The position numbers and the translations under genes were made by a program. This document shows positions 22,049-34,564 of a stretch of 64,000 bases of DNA, piece after piece. Location of the stretch: contig CM061109.1 in the NCBI GenBank assembly GCA_030770545.1, forward strand, positions 496,001-560,000. The letters are read 5' to 3'. How positions within the stretch are numbered: position 1 is the first letter of the stretch; every line of letters starts with the position of its first letter. The notes beneath the pieces are model-generated. The model was not told where the DNA came from and did no database searches. It worked only from the letters and a program-made list of their open reading frames with translations. Origin of the DNA: Macropodus opercularis (lineage: Eukaryota; Chordata; Actinopteri; Anabantiformes; Osphronemidae).

Positions 22049-25000
22049 GTAAGTCCCGCGTTTCTCACTTCGTGGCCAGAGGGAGAGTTCGCGGGGACTC
22101 GGTCCCGCGGGGTGGTGTGAAACGTTGACTGGCTTTAAAAGTCCAAGTTGACGATGTTGTCGTGGACCGGGTCCGTTCAGCTCTGGGTCGCGTTTTGTTC
22201 GGCGATATATATATATATAATAAAATTTCAGCTAACGGGAAACTTTGTTGCGCAAGTCCGCGCAAGGTGGACGGAGCGAGCACACGGCGGCCGCCGAGAG
22301 GGACGACGGGTCAGCTCCTCGCTGGTCATTTGGGAGTCGCGGTGGGTTCGGTTCTGGTCCGGGGACACGTGGACCTTGTGGGCTGAGCGCAGTACGTAGG
22401 TTAGGGGACGTTCGCTTTGTTAGTGAGGAGGGACGCGCTGAGATCCATCAGGAATGAGGAACCAGCACCGCTAGAATTAACTAACACCCTGCTCTGGGAA
22501 GAGGATCAGCTGCTTCTGCTTTCTGCTTCACTTTATGGCCGAGGACTCACGTTAGTTGTGAAATAATACTGTTGGTGATGCATAACTACTCCTTTGCGTA
22601 AGCTCCGGGCTGACGGAGCCTTTCCAGCTGAGTATTGTTTCTCCAAGAGGCTCGTGTCGACCGCTGTAACCAGCCTGAATGAGCCTGGAGGTTCCGCTCA
22701 GGAGGCAGCTTCCACCGCCAGTCAAAGGGCAAGGACGCTCGGCGCCGCCTGCCATTTCTGAGATCACACACCTGAAATACGTTGACTGCTGGAGACAAGT
22801 AAGTGCGGTCGTAGCATCAGTTCAGCTGCATCAGACGTAAGATGTGGGAGCCGCTGCTGCGTCGAAGAGCAGAGCAGTAAAAAGTACAGTTAAGGTTGTG
22901 GAACAGGAGCAGATGGAAAAGGCTCGTTATGATCCGATCAGTTAAACCTACGACAGTTTGTCCTATTTCTATGCTTTTGGATTTTACAGTTGCTGAATGT
23001 AATCCTCAGCTGTTGACATGCCAGTGGTGCTTGACATATTGTATATAAGCAGCCATTATTTTTCCATCATGGCTTGTTATCTGTTTTATACATGTTACAA
23101 GGGCTTGCGTTTGTTGCAGAACGTGGGAGGTGTCGCTCATCATCAGCCGCCCGCTGAGCAGCGTCAGACGCTGTAACAGACGCTGTAGCCTCAGTTCGGT
23201 TTGACCACAATAACTGTCCCTTAATGAGCTGGTTGTGTGATACAGAGACAAGATGCCAGCTAGTGTGAAGCATGTTGGGAGTTTGACCACAAAACTTACA
23301 GTTTTACTGTTTAAAACTGTCTGACAGCTCAACAAACCCTTCAAAGCCAGACTGACACACCTACATGTGGCTCTGTTTCTCGTACGTAGATCGTTATTTG
23401 ACAAAATCAGTCTCCTGCCTCGGTGTTGGCTTCCCCAGCGTCCGTACCGTCGACACCGCTCCATCTATCGGCTGATCCCACTCAGTGGCTGATAACATCA
23501 TTACTGTCAGCCTCGCTCCCTGTTTCTCTCTGTCACCAGGAACTCGACTACATGTTCATTTTCCCCCCTCGGGTGATTTGTTGTCAGATAGCTGGAGTGA
23601 CTTCAGTCTCACGTGCAGCTGTGAACATTAACAGCTGATCAAACACTGTCTGTACCAGTTCTTACCGACTAAAACGTAGCATCTCGTGTTTTAATCCTCA
23701 TCACACTAAAACCACACTAGTGACTCGCTCAAGTCAGAATAATTGATATTAGATGACACTCACAAATGTCAAATCCTTTGCTCCCGTCATCTCGGTGAAT
23801 GAATTAATCCCTCCCAGCAGTTATTATACATCTCAATTAATCGAGGGCTTTAGAGAATGAGACGGCTGAGGTTTGCCTGTTCCACTCTCCCATCGTCTGT
23901 TACTGGCATTGTTTTGTGAAACAGAGGAGGATTTCTGTGTTGTTTAGATCATGTGTCACTCTCGAAGCGTGTTACCACCTACAAAGAGAGGGACTATTTT
24001 CTTCTGAAGTCCCAGGCAGTTAAAAAGGTAATATTTCTTATTCAGCCCTTTGATGTTGCAGCTGAAAATAACACTTCATGCTTTTTTCTGCAGCATATAA
24101 CTTTTGAAAAGAGCCGTGCAGTTAAGCGAAAAGGCCATGAAATGCCATGTGCATGGTGGAAGAAGGCTGTGAAGCATTTGTGAGCAGGTCTTCCTTTGGT
24201 TTTTCACAGTTGAATGCTGTGGTGGAACGTTGCTGCCAGAACAAACAGCTGTTTACATTGTGTTACGGCGTATTTCAAATGAACCTGCAGCTCATATTAT
24301 ACACATCGTGCTAGGTTTGAATTTATTTAATGAGAAGTTGGGGAAAAAACGGTGCTAAGCTTAAAACATGTAATGATGTTGGGAGGAATGTCGGCGTTAG
24401 CGTTAGCCTTCTCTTTCTGAGACTAATTGAGTGTGTAACTAACAAAAACAAAGGTATTGATCTGGAGCCACTGATCAGGCAGACCGTTGCCGTTGATGAG
24501 AGGTTAATTACAGTACGTATCAGTGCAGGGGAGTGTTGGGTGAATCCATCACGGAGAGAGAGCCAAACAAAAGGTGGGAGTGGAGGAAAGTGGCAGCAGC
24601 GGACTGAACGTGCAGGTTAGATCAGGTGGTAGCACATGAACGGCTGGAGCCGATGTGTCGTACAACACGGAGGATTCAAGCTGAAGAATGGACGAGCTCA
24701 CCCAGCTCCAAGTCCACACGAGGGGGTCACGAGCCGGTGCAGCGACACCTCTGTGAGGCCGTCGTGGGGATGAAGCGCTGTAGCGTAGACGTCATGCAGC
24801 AAAAGGTTTTCTCTCGTGTCAGTCTACCACACGGTGTTAGTGCTGCAGCTTTAACGGCCTCACTGCTGCACTCAGCCGCCATGAAGATAACATGCAAACA
24901 TCATGTCTTAATGTAGGTCACTGGTACATTTTGGGTTTGAAAAACACAACTGATGAGCAGAACAGAATTGAAATCAGAACATTTAAATGATGTCCAACAG

Positions 25001-27249
25001 AGGATGCATGAACCACGTCTTACACGGGGAACAAGATCAACAGCGTGTAATGTTAAAATTTCCTCTCATAGACCACGAGTGAAGGGTGAACAAGAGAATG
25101 AAGTGAGGAACTGGTCCCAGTGAGAGGTTCCACAGTGCTTAACAGAGCGTCTCGCTGCCCGCTGGCGACGGCTGACCACAGTGGAAATCACCGTGTGTTT
25201 GTGTGTCCTTGAATGATTTGCATCTCAAGTCTTAATCTAAGCTTGTTCCATGTTTATTGATTGACTCTGATGAAATTTAAAAACACGTTGTTTTCAGCGT
25301 TTGTTTATATAATATAAAACTGGTATAATATAAAAGTCTGCCACAGCGAGAACCTCATGTATTTATGCCTTTATCCTGTGTGCAGGGCTGCACATGCAGT
25401 GCGACGCTGTGTGTCACACTGTGTGGTGACAAAGCTGTTATCGCTCACTTTGAGCAAACCGTTTAAACGAATGTACGGATGCTTATTGAACATACCACGT
25501 GTTGCAGCCTTTCAGTATCTCATGACTTGTATAATGTTTGAACATGGCTTCTACTGTAGCTCTGCTTGTTCCAAATCAAAGGATTTTGCTGTAATTCCTA
25601 TTGATTTATGAGAATTTTATGATCTATGCACAGTAAATATGGATTTTCCTGTTCTCCGCCAGCAGAGGTACGCAGACAAACAGAAACAAGCCCATTATCT
25701 GCTCAGCTTTCCTCATGTCGGCACACATAAGCATAAACGAGGCACGTTACAGCAGGTCTGTGAGTATTATATGACTTGAAGGACAGTTGTGTTGACTCCC
25801 TACTGGCTGCTCAGCATGAACTGTAATTCCTGATTATTCTGTTAAACATTTGAAAGAAGGAACACTAAGAGAAAAACTGTGTCAACAAGAGTCTTTAGAT
25901 GTTTGCAGCATAATTGTTTTAATTGGTGATTTGGCCTCTTCTGGAGTTTCTTAACTTTAGCCTCGTCTTGTTTCCATCTAGTGCATCATAATAAAATATT
26001 TTGATGACCTCACCTGGGCCATATCTGCAAATATTCATGTTACAGTCTCTTGTTTAGCACATCATGAGTGTGTGCATCTAGTGTCTAACCGCAGCCCTTT
26101 AAACGCTGTTAAGAGCCCGCGTTTGTATTCATAACCATCTGTTGCACATTGACATTTGGAGGAAATGCCTTTGACAGCCAGGATAGGTCAGATTGATTTT
26201 GCGAGTAAATCACAACTGAGACAGTGGAAGCCAACGCAAGAGGGAAATGAGCAGGCGAGCTGGTGAGAAGAAAGCTCCTATCGGTCTCATTACTTTACAG
26301 CTTAGACTCTCTGTGATTTGAGGCACATCGAGGCTACTGAATTGATTTAATGTGGTCTATCTTTGGCTCCGTGCACAGGCTGCACACTGTGCTCCTCGCG
26401 TCTCTGGCGTTATTGCATTTCTTTTGTCTCAACCAAGTAGGGCTGCACCATTTCAGTCCAGCGTTCAGTTGAATATTCTAGCGTTTGAGCAGCCTGAAAA
26501 GAAACAGGGTTGCTTCACTAGAAGAACTTGGTTTTCCTGTTATAACGTCTGTGTTGTCATGATCAGCGCTTTAGCCTCAGCTATGTGCATTAACTCGGAC
26601 CGTCCGTCCCAGCTCGTCCCAGCTCGTCCCGCCTCGCTCTGCTGCTGATTGCTGTCACCCGTGGCATCAGACGTCCAGCCTCATGTGACGGACTACAGAC
26701 CTAGACTGAGGTTGTTCCCAAGTGAGTTCATCTTCAGGTTTTTTGTATCAAGTAAAGCCAAGATAGTTCTAGTAAGTTTATTTATGGCCCAAGTGGAAAA
26801 TGTTCTGGAGTTGATTGTTTTTGTGCTGCCAAGTTGTTCTCTTTTCTATTGCACGGAGTAGATTGATGTCCTTGTCTGAATCTTTGTCCAGGGGTTGACA
26901 GTAGAACAGTGCGGGATGATTTGGGCCGTGTGATTTTGTTTGGCCTTAGGAGGTTTTTCCGTCCAGCCTGAATCTGTTCCTTTTTGCCTGATCTATCATT
27001 TGTCTGTGGATTTCAGTTCTTGGGAGTGTTGTCTTTTTCCGCTTACTGACACCTCTTTGTTCGAGTCCATCCACTCGGATAACATTGCCGCTTTGTGAAA
27101 GTGAAATAATGCAAATGACCCTGATTACGGTCTCCTCGGTTCACCTCTTACCGTGTTCTCTTGTTGGAGCTCATCATTTGCTGCCTTCGTTCTGATCTGG
27201 AGCATGTTCCTTATTCGTTAGTGTTAAAGTAAATCTTTAAATCCGAGTT

Positions 27250-27361
27250 CAGATTTTTTCCAAACTATTTGATTTAAGACATTTTTTCCAAACTATTTGA
27301 TTTAAGACATTTTTTCCAAACTATTTGATTTAAGACATTTTTTCCAAACTATTTGATTTAA
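27250..27361. repeat. 28-bp minisatellite, four near-perfect units
   Basis: The unit begins GACATTTTTTCCAAACTATT and ends TGATTTAA. Four copies occur head to tail; the first starts CAGA instead of GACA, and a partial fifth (GACATTTT) follows. The copies are otherwise identical, which points to recent expansion. Confidence 0.95.
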
Positions 27362-30300
27362 GACATTTTCACCATGCCTTTGATGGGAGTAGTTTTACTT
27401 TGCAGATGAACACTTACTGTGCGTTTCTAAATCGAGTGGGGTTGAATACTTGCCCTCTAGTCATCCGCTGTGAATCAGTGTCGACGTAGGATGGCCTGTC
27501 CGAGGATAACGTGACTCCCCTATTCAGACACGCTGACTCAGCTGCAGGCGTTGAGATCCTAAAGCTTTTGACTTATTGCTTGTTGCTAATGATAGAATGG
27601 TTCCAGGCGTATTCGCAGCAGATGACTTGACTGTGGAAATCAAAGCTCTAAACTCAGAAGTTATTTCAAAAGGCCACCTCCACAGTGTCGTCTGCTCAGG
27701 AGTAGAGCCCGTGGCGGCTTTTTTGAGTCGCGGTTGACCCGTTTGCTCTGGTGTAGAATAATCTATCCTCCCTGCAATGGAAGCCTCACTTTACTTTTTC
27801 ACTTTGCTCAGACATCAATTAACAGAACACTCACTTGCCAACAGATGCCAAGTAAGTGTTTGAAACCAATTAAAACGAAGTGGCTGCTCTGAGACGGCGG
27901 ATGCACCGAGAAGCTTGGATAACTTATTTAAAAGTCGGTGGGAGGAAGAGTCGCACACTAGAACATTAATGCAGTCTGCTGACTACTGTACCTGTCTGTG
28001 TAACACATACGCTGCAGGTCTGCATGCTCCATCGCACGGACAATATGGAATTATTCCCTCAGTAAAAAAAGGTTTGCTTTTTGACTTAATAATATGCTGG
28101 TGGAATCCTACAGTTCCTGGCCAGATACTGAAGTGGCTTGTCAGAATAGGAGGGTTGCTTCTTAGGCTCACAGAACGGTGGGCTGACTGCTAGAGCCTTA
28201 CCTGAAAGAGGTTCAAAGGAGGATCAGCAGGTCGTTGAAGACACGAGGGGGTCCCTTATCTGCAGGCCTGGCATTTGCAGGCCTCGCTGGTCAGAGGTTT
28301 TGCTTTGGTGTCGGATCTGTTCTTGTGCAGCATCCCTCAGAGGTTTCGGGGAAGTGCTGGTTCTGTTGTTGTGAAACAAGACGAGACCTTTCATTGTTTG
28401 ACTCCTCTGAACTCATTGAGTGCTGGAAGAAATGTGAAGAAGAGCAGGCGTGCACACAAGTTCCCCAGAAGCTTCAAGGCTGGCTGATGAATGCGTGAGT
28501 TTTTATTCTGGGCTGACAAAGGGAAAAGCAGATGGAAGATGAGACGCACGTAGATGAGTGACATCAGTAACCCTGTAATGTCCTGTATCTACTGGGGCTA
28601 CGGTCATTATAGCGATTTAGACAGTTTGTGCTATTAAACAGTCCAGAAGGAGGGATTGTAAATAGGTCTTCAGTTTATTAACATCAGTGTTTTAACGCCG
28701 GTTATACATATTACTATGTTTCTCTATTGTCTTAGCCAGTATGACACAATGTTATGCAGTGTTTGTAACGTTTGTCTCTGTGCCATCAAGGACTTGAAAA
28801 GAGAGGAAGCTAAGACTTGATTTCATAAAAGTTAACACACCCTCACTATTGTAAATCAGTCAGATGAATTCAGTTTACATGTATATTGGATAAAGCTGAT
28901 GTCGTCCCTCCTTCCTCCCTTTTCACTCTTTCCAGGCCTCAGTGACCTGTGGCTTGCAATTGTGCTCTTGATGCTTGATGTCCTATATGGAAGTCAGCTA
29001 GTGTCTTGACTGGAGTTAGTTAAACGCAGGTGGTGGTCTGGTAGACGTGGTCATCTGTTGTCGGCGCTGCAATGCATCGTGGGCCTCGGGGGTTTCTACA
29101 ATCTATTCCTCAAAACAACCGTGATGGACCATAAAGCGATGTGTAGTACAGTTGGCTGGTCTGTACCTTATTTCACAGGTGAGTATTGCGGCCAAAGAGG
29201 CCACAGTGACTTTTAGCTACAGGCGTTCGCAACCAGCTGCTCAGCCCTCCACAGAAACGTCTTTTATCAGCGGACCTTTGATGCATCGTGCGAATGAAGA
29301 TTAGTCTTGTTCAATGAAGAATTGCAAGTGGCAGCCATGTAATTAACTTGTGTTTATCGGGACGGCTCGGGCACACGGCCTGCGTATCGCAACTGTAAAG
29401 GCATTTAATGTGCTGCCCTGCACGTCTTGTTAAGTCACATCGCTGAAGAAGCCCACGAGCTGACTAACGGCATTAAGAGCTGACGGCTCGGCTGCCACCG
29501 CTTGTGTTCCAGTTTGACTGAAGCTTTGTAGCCCACGCCTCCTTCACACAACACCTTCAGCGGAATCGCTGGCACATGCTTTTCCAGGGCTTCCACACTT
29601 AACTCAGGACGTCGTTCCATCAGAAACGTTAATCCTCGGTGAGTCCCATTAGTTTTAGGGGCCTTTGCAACTGTCAGTTTTTATCTGCTTGAGACAACGT
29701 GCCTGCGTTATCCACCTCATGGTAGTGAATCGGCAGGACCCGGGTGTTTTATTGGTTGGGGCTAGCACTTAGTTGGGAGCCTATTCCTCTGCTCCGTCTC
29801 TGAGTAGACCACATTATCTCATCCTCGCGGCTGAATGGCTATTTATGTGAGTAGCTGGTTTGCCAAGGCTGCAGTCTGCAGTAAATAGCTTCTCAAGTGC
29901 ATTATTTATTTTCTTCCACACTATCAGCCTGGAAGCTTCCTCCATAAAGATCATTTGCATTAAAACTAATTAGATTTATTTGGGCTCATTACAATAGAAG
30001 CAGCCTGTGCAAACCCAGTCAGGGTTTCAGTGTGCATCACTCTTACAGTCAACCACGGTACCTACGCAGTTTAGGTTCATTTCTGTTGTGGTTTCAAGTA
30101 GTGGTAGCGTCACAAAAAGTAGTTATTTGCATTCATAGTGTCAGGATTTTACATTTCTTCACCACATACAAAGGACGTGTGTGTGTTGATTTTCTGTATG
30201 TTTCAGTAGTACACCTGCCATCTACCTGGTGAAGGCCAGCAGTCCCCTGCACAGAATGCTTCAAATTAGGACGGCGTTACTGAGCCAGGCTTTAAACCCA

Positions 30301-33300
30301 TGTGGTGGCAGTAAAATCACACAGCAATCAACACACGCTACACATGTTCACCAGCGCAGGCGACAGGGTAGCGTCAAGCAAATGTGTCGTATTTATTTCT
30401 CTTCTTTCTCAGATCTCCAGATTAAGAGAAGCTGATTTACATGCATTGTTTTTAGTTTGTCACTAAATCTTTTTTGGCCCGGTCCCACTCACCAGCTTAC
30501 TCTGGAAAAGCTTCTCTGGCAGGAAAAATGAGGCCAGTGAGGAAATCCAGTGTGTAATTGCAGCATTAATGGCTGCCTGGTGTAGCGCTTTGTGCAGGAG
30601 CTAAGATACAGACCTGTAGGGCGACTTCTCCGAGACAGACGCTAGGCTGAAAAGTCTGTGCCGCAGCAGCTACGCTCCTTCCTCCTTCGCACTCGCAATC
30701 CAATTCATTCTAATGACTTATCCTCCCTCACAAACATTAGCACGTTAATACAACTGAATCACATTTGATTAATTGTGTGATATCTGCCGCCTGTAAGAAT
30801 AAAGACGGTGACGGGCAGGACTGAATCTGGAGATGCTGCATGTGATTTGGAAGCGAGTAGCCACAGAGCTGCAGCTTTCCATGATGGACGGTCACAGAAA
30901 CCCAGAACCCTTGTCATGACACTTCTAAGGTCTTTCCACTCGCCAGCCTAACGGAGGGACGACACCTCAGCAGCAAACCGTGAGCGGCTGGCTTCGCTCT
31001 ACTGCCACCCTAGTTCTTGTTTTTGTCTCCATTTAAGATGCTCGCGTGCCTTCATGATAGGTCTACATTACTAATCTACCGATTGTAGTTGACGGGCTTT
31101 TCGGCCAACTGTCCCTACGTTTCCCTCAAACAGAGGATATTCAGACTGCAGCCATCCACACAAAGCACTTCTAGCCATCGTCATCTCGAGCTTTCACCTG
31201 ATGCCCCACATTTGGTTCTGCTGGTTGGCTCATCGTCCTCCCTCCCAGGCTTTTTTCTTCAGCCGTGCTTTTGCTGTTTCACCACTGACGTTTGTCTCCA
31301 TCTGTCACAGCCAACTTGCTGTCTGGGAAGCACAGACATTGATGGATGCTAATCACTTTTCCTGTGAGCCCATCCAACAAGCTCGTCCCAGGCCTCCGTC
31401 TGCTAGTGTCTTGTCATTTCTAACCTTATTGTCCTGGTTGGTATGTTGCTGTAGCAACTGTGCAGCAGACGGGTGGAAGCGTTGCACTTGGTTTGAATGT
31501 ACACACGAGCCCACCGTTTAAACACCGTTTCTGCTTTTCGTTCACACCACAGCGCTTATGGGAAACCCTGACTTTTTTCACGTGAACTTTCACTGGCCTT
31601 TAAAGTAGGCTGCCATTCATGTAGTGCAGGAAATGAAGCTGAGTCACAGCCAGTGAGACATATCAAATATTGATCTTTTTGTGGTCCAAACTGTTTATTC
31701 CTTCACCCGAGCTGAAAGATGAGGTGCTGGCTATAAGTCTCAGGATGCACCACCTCAAAATAAGCGCTTTGATCGTGAAGGCCTCATGTGCTGTGTGTGG
31801 TTTATGGTAGTGGATGTCTGAAACACCTTTGTGTGCATCTCAATCATTTGCACTCCATTACCAACCTGTTGTGTTTTTATTCATATGTCATCCTCTATGT
31901 AAAGCAAAGGGCATCGACTGACGAGACGTAACCTTTAACAACGCTCCTCTGTATAAATGACGAAGTGACTGAGCCGTTATTGTTTTTGAGACGTCCATTA
32001 ACGAGCTAATGCTGAAACCACTTCAAGTGAAGACTCAGGAATCCTTATCATTTAATGAGCGTTGGTTAATCCTGCTTTGGTCCCTGTGTTCCGTATGGTC
32101 TGACTGCTCCTTGTTTAACGTACATTGTGTTTGATGGCTCCTTTCTTTCTACAGCCCTGGTTTGGAATTGTGAAATACATCTTCAGTGACGAGGTGCAGA
32201 CTTCCATTATCACGAAAAAGATATTGATAGAATTGACCCACATGAGAACATCAGCACCTTCACAATGATGACTGATCGCTACAATCATCCAGCAACTGGA
32301 TGGAATTTTTTTGGCAGTCTAGAAATAAGTAGCTGAATATGATTCCTAAATGAAACTTACTGATTATTTTATTAATCAATATTTAGTTTACGGTCTCTAT
32401 AAAACCGTGAACGTGGTAAAAGTACACACACACATTACCGTTACAGCAACATGTTGGCGTTTGGAAGCTGGATGTGCTGATAAAGTGGCCAGGGATTAAA
32501 GGAACAGTTCCAGTTTCTGGGTTACGTTAAATACAGGTGCGTCTCCTAATACACAGTTAATAATTGTCCTGTGAAGTTGGAGGGAGTAAAACACAAATCA
32601 TCATTAATATTATCCACTCAGCTCATGTCAGTGGTCATTTTGGTGAGATGATTATTTCTTTTAATGTAAAAAGTCCCTCAGCTCTAAAATGTAAGCAACG
32701 TTTGCAAGTGGGAGCCTAATGTCACTGGAAAAGTCACGTCTACTTTAGGTAAAATGCTTTCACGCAGCCCCAGTGGGAGGTTTGGTTCTACCAGAAATGT
32801 TGAGCTCTGTGTTCAACCACTTAATCAAGACGAGCTGGAGGAGTCTGAAGACGTTTGGCTCGCTTGGTTTCCCTCAAGGCTATTTCCTGTCACGTCCACT
32901 CTGTCCACTGACAGAGAAGCATAGGCCCTCAGCCACTGCCCCACACGCTGAGGTTTAAAACTAGCACACGCTTGGATGCAGTGCATTTCTCTACTGTGCA
33001 GGGTTAGGCACAAATAGGCAAACCCAAAGGTTTCTGCTTGGGTGGCCACCCATGCAGTGAGCAGCCACTTATTTTACCTGTCAGAGAGACGGGCGTCGTC
33101 AGTGAGCCATTAACTAGACGACTACTTCCTAATGCTCTACTGTACCAGCAGCTTGGCTGTTTGCTAATGTCCTAAATGGCCACAATGAGTCAGAGAGGCC
33201 ACAACACTGCTCTACAGTCTCCCCCTGTGTAAACCGGTTCCACAATAAAAGCAGCTAAAGGCCGTAGCTCACCTCTTTAGTAAAGAGTGAGGAGTGTCAA

Positions 33301-34541
33301 AGTGCAAACTGTCCTTCAGTGGGCGTCAGTGGTTTTAGTGTCATTTAAGCCAGTTGTGCACACGAGGAACAGCTGGTACACACACAACACATACAAGGGG
33401 TAAATATGACTGAACCAAGCATAATTACAACAAAATAAATAATAAATATCACCATCACACCACATTAATACAAAAAGATGTTTAGCATTTTTTTGAATTG
33501 ACTAAAATATTATAAAGATGGCTGCAGATGACTTCAACAGGATGGTGCCATTAAATAAAACGATGTCTTTGCTGTTATCAAAAATTTTATTTATTAAATT
33601 ATTGAAATGAAATAATTCATTAAATTATTAATAGAGTTTTCTGTCCGCTCTGTGACTGACGCTGCTGAATAATGCTTTTCGTTGCCTTCTGTCTTTAATG
33701 TGGCCGTACGATGTCCTGCACTCACTTCAGGCGTAATGCAAAGTGCTGCCTCTCATCACAGTGTCACACGTCTCCTAACTAATTCTAAATCATAACTGAA
33801 GTTGGTTGTCAACACGTCACAGCCGCTGTGATGCTCCTAAAGGTCAGTGCATGGAAAAGGTCACGTTGCCCAGAATAGATCTAGACCCTTTCAGAGCAGG
33901 AGCTGAAGAAGAACCGGTGGAAATGCGAGTCCTCTGAGTTTGGAACGTGAGCTTACCCTCACTGTGACACTTGGCTGACTCACCTCAGGAGGGGAGGAGG
34001 TTTCAGGCACTAGATTGGACCCAGTTATACAAACCCATTGTTGATTTCCTGGAGAAAAAAATGCCAATAAAACTGAAGTTCTTTCCCTCCAGGAAATGAG
34101 CAATTGAACCCTCCTCCTGGAGCCGCCACCTTATTGTGGCGTTTGTGTTCACACTAAGAGCAGTTCAGAAGCCCTCTGGATGAAGCAAGGGCAGCGCCGT
34201 GGCCCGGAGCCAGGCCTGGAGTCGAGGCCAGGAAGCCAGCGCCTGGCGGCTAGTTTGGTTTTCAGGAGCTGTGGTGTTTATTTAATGACATTCAGTCCCA
34301 CTGTTCAGGGGGATTCTTCAGGATTACACATCTATAGATTACAGCGAACACACACATAACAATTTTACTCCCTAATATGATAAGACAGTGTGACTTATTT
34401 TTATATCGCATTTAATCATCTTCTCTCTAAACAAACCGATATATTATACAGTGCAGGCTATTGATCCGCAAACTGGCCCAGCCTTAACTGACAACGCAAG
34501 TCCTCCTACAGTTAAAGCAAGGGCTTATTAAAGCTTAAAGC

Positions 34542-34564
34542 TTATTATTATTATTATTATTATT
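34542..34564. repeat. (TTA)n microsatellite flanked by AAGCTT duplications
   Basis: TTATTATTATTATTATTATTA flanked on both sides by TTAAAGCTTAAA-like sequence, read directly. Confidence 0.9.

Larger units (their letters stand above)
21600..22450 (+). promoter_or_regulatory. gulp1: CpG-rich promoter region of gulp1
   Basis: GC content and CpG density jump sharply compared with the flanks (many CGCG, GCGC and CCGC runs), giving a CpG-island promoter without an obvious TATA box. A perfect CRE (TGACGTCA) lies at 21920-21927, and a strong splice donor (A|GTAAGT) at 22049 marks the probable end of the first exon. The assignment to gulp1 is an inference from orientation and the absence of another gene before the first coding exon at 45.9 kb. 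A bidirectional promoter cannot be excluded. Confidence 0.6.

Noticed and set aside
32137..32230. Possible extra gulp1 5' exon after TTTCTTTCTACAG
   Set aside because: Good acceptor at 32157 but no acceptable donor within the following 150 bases.
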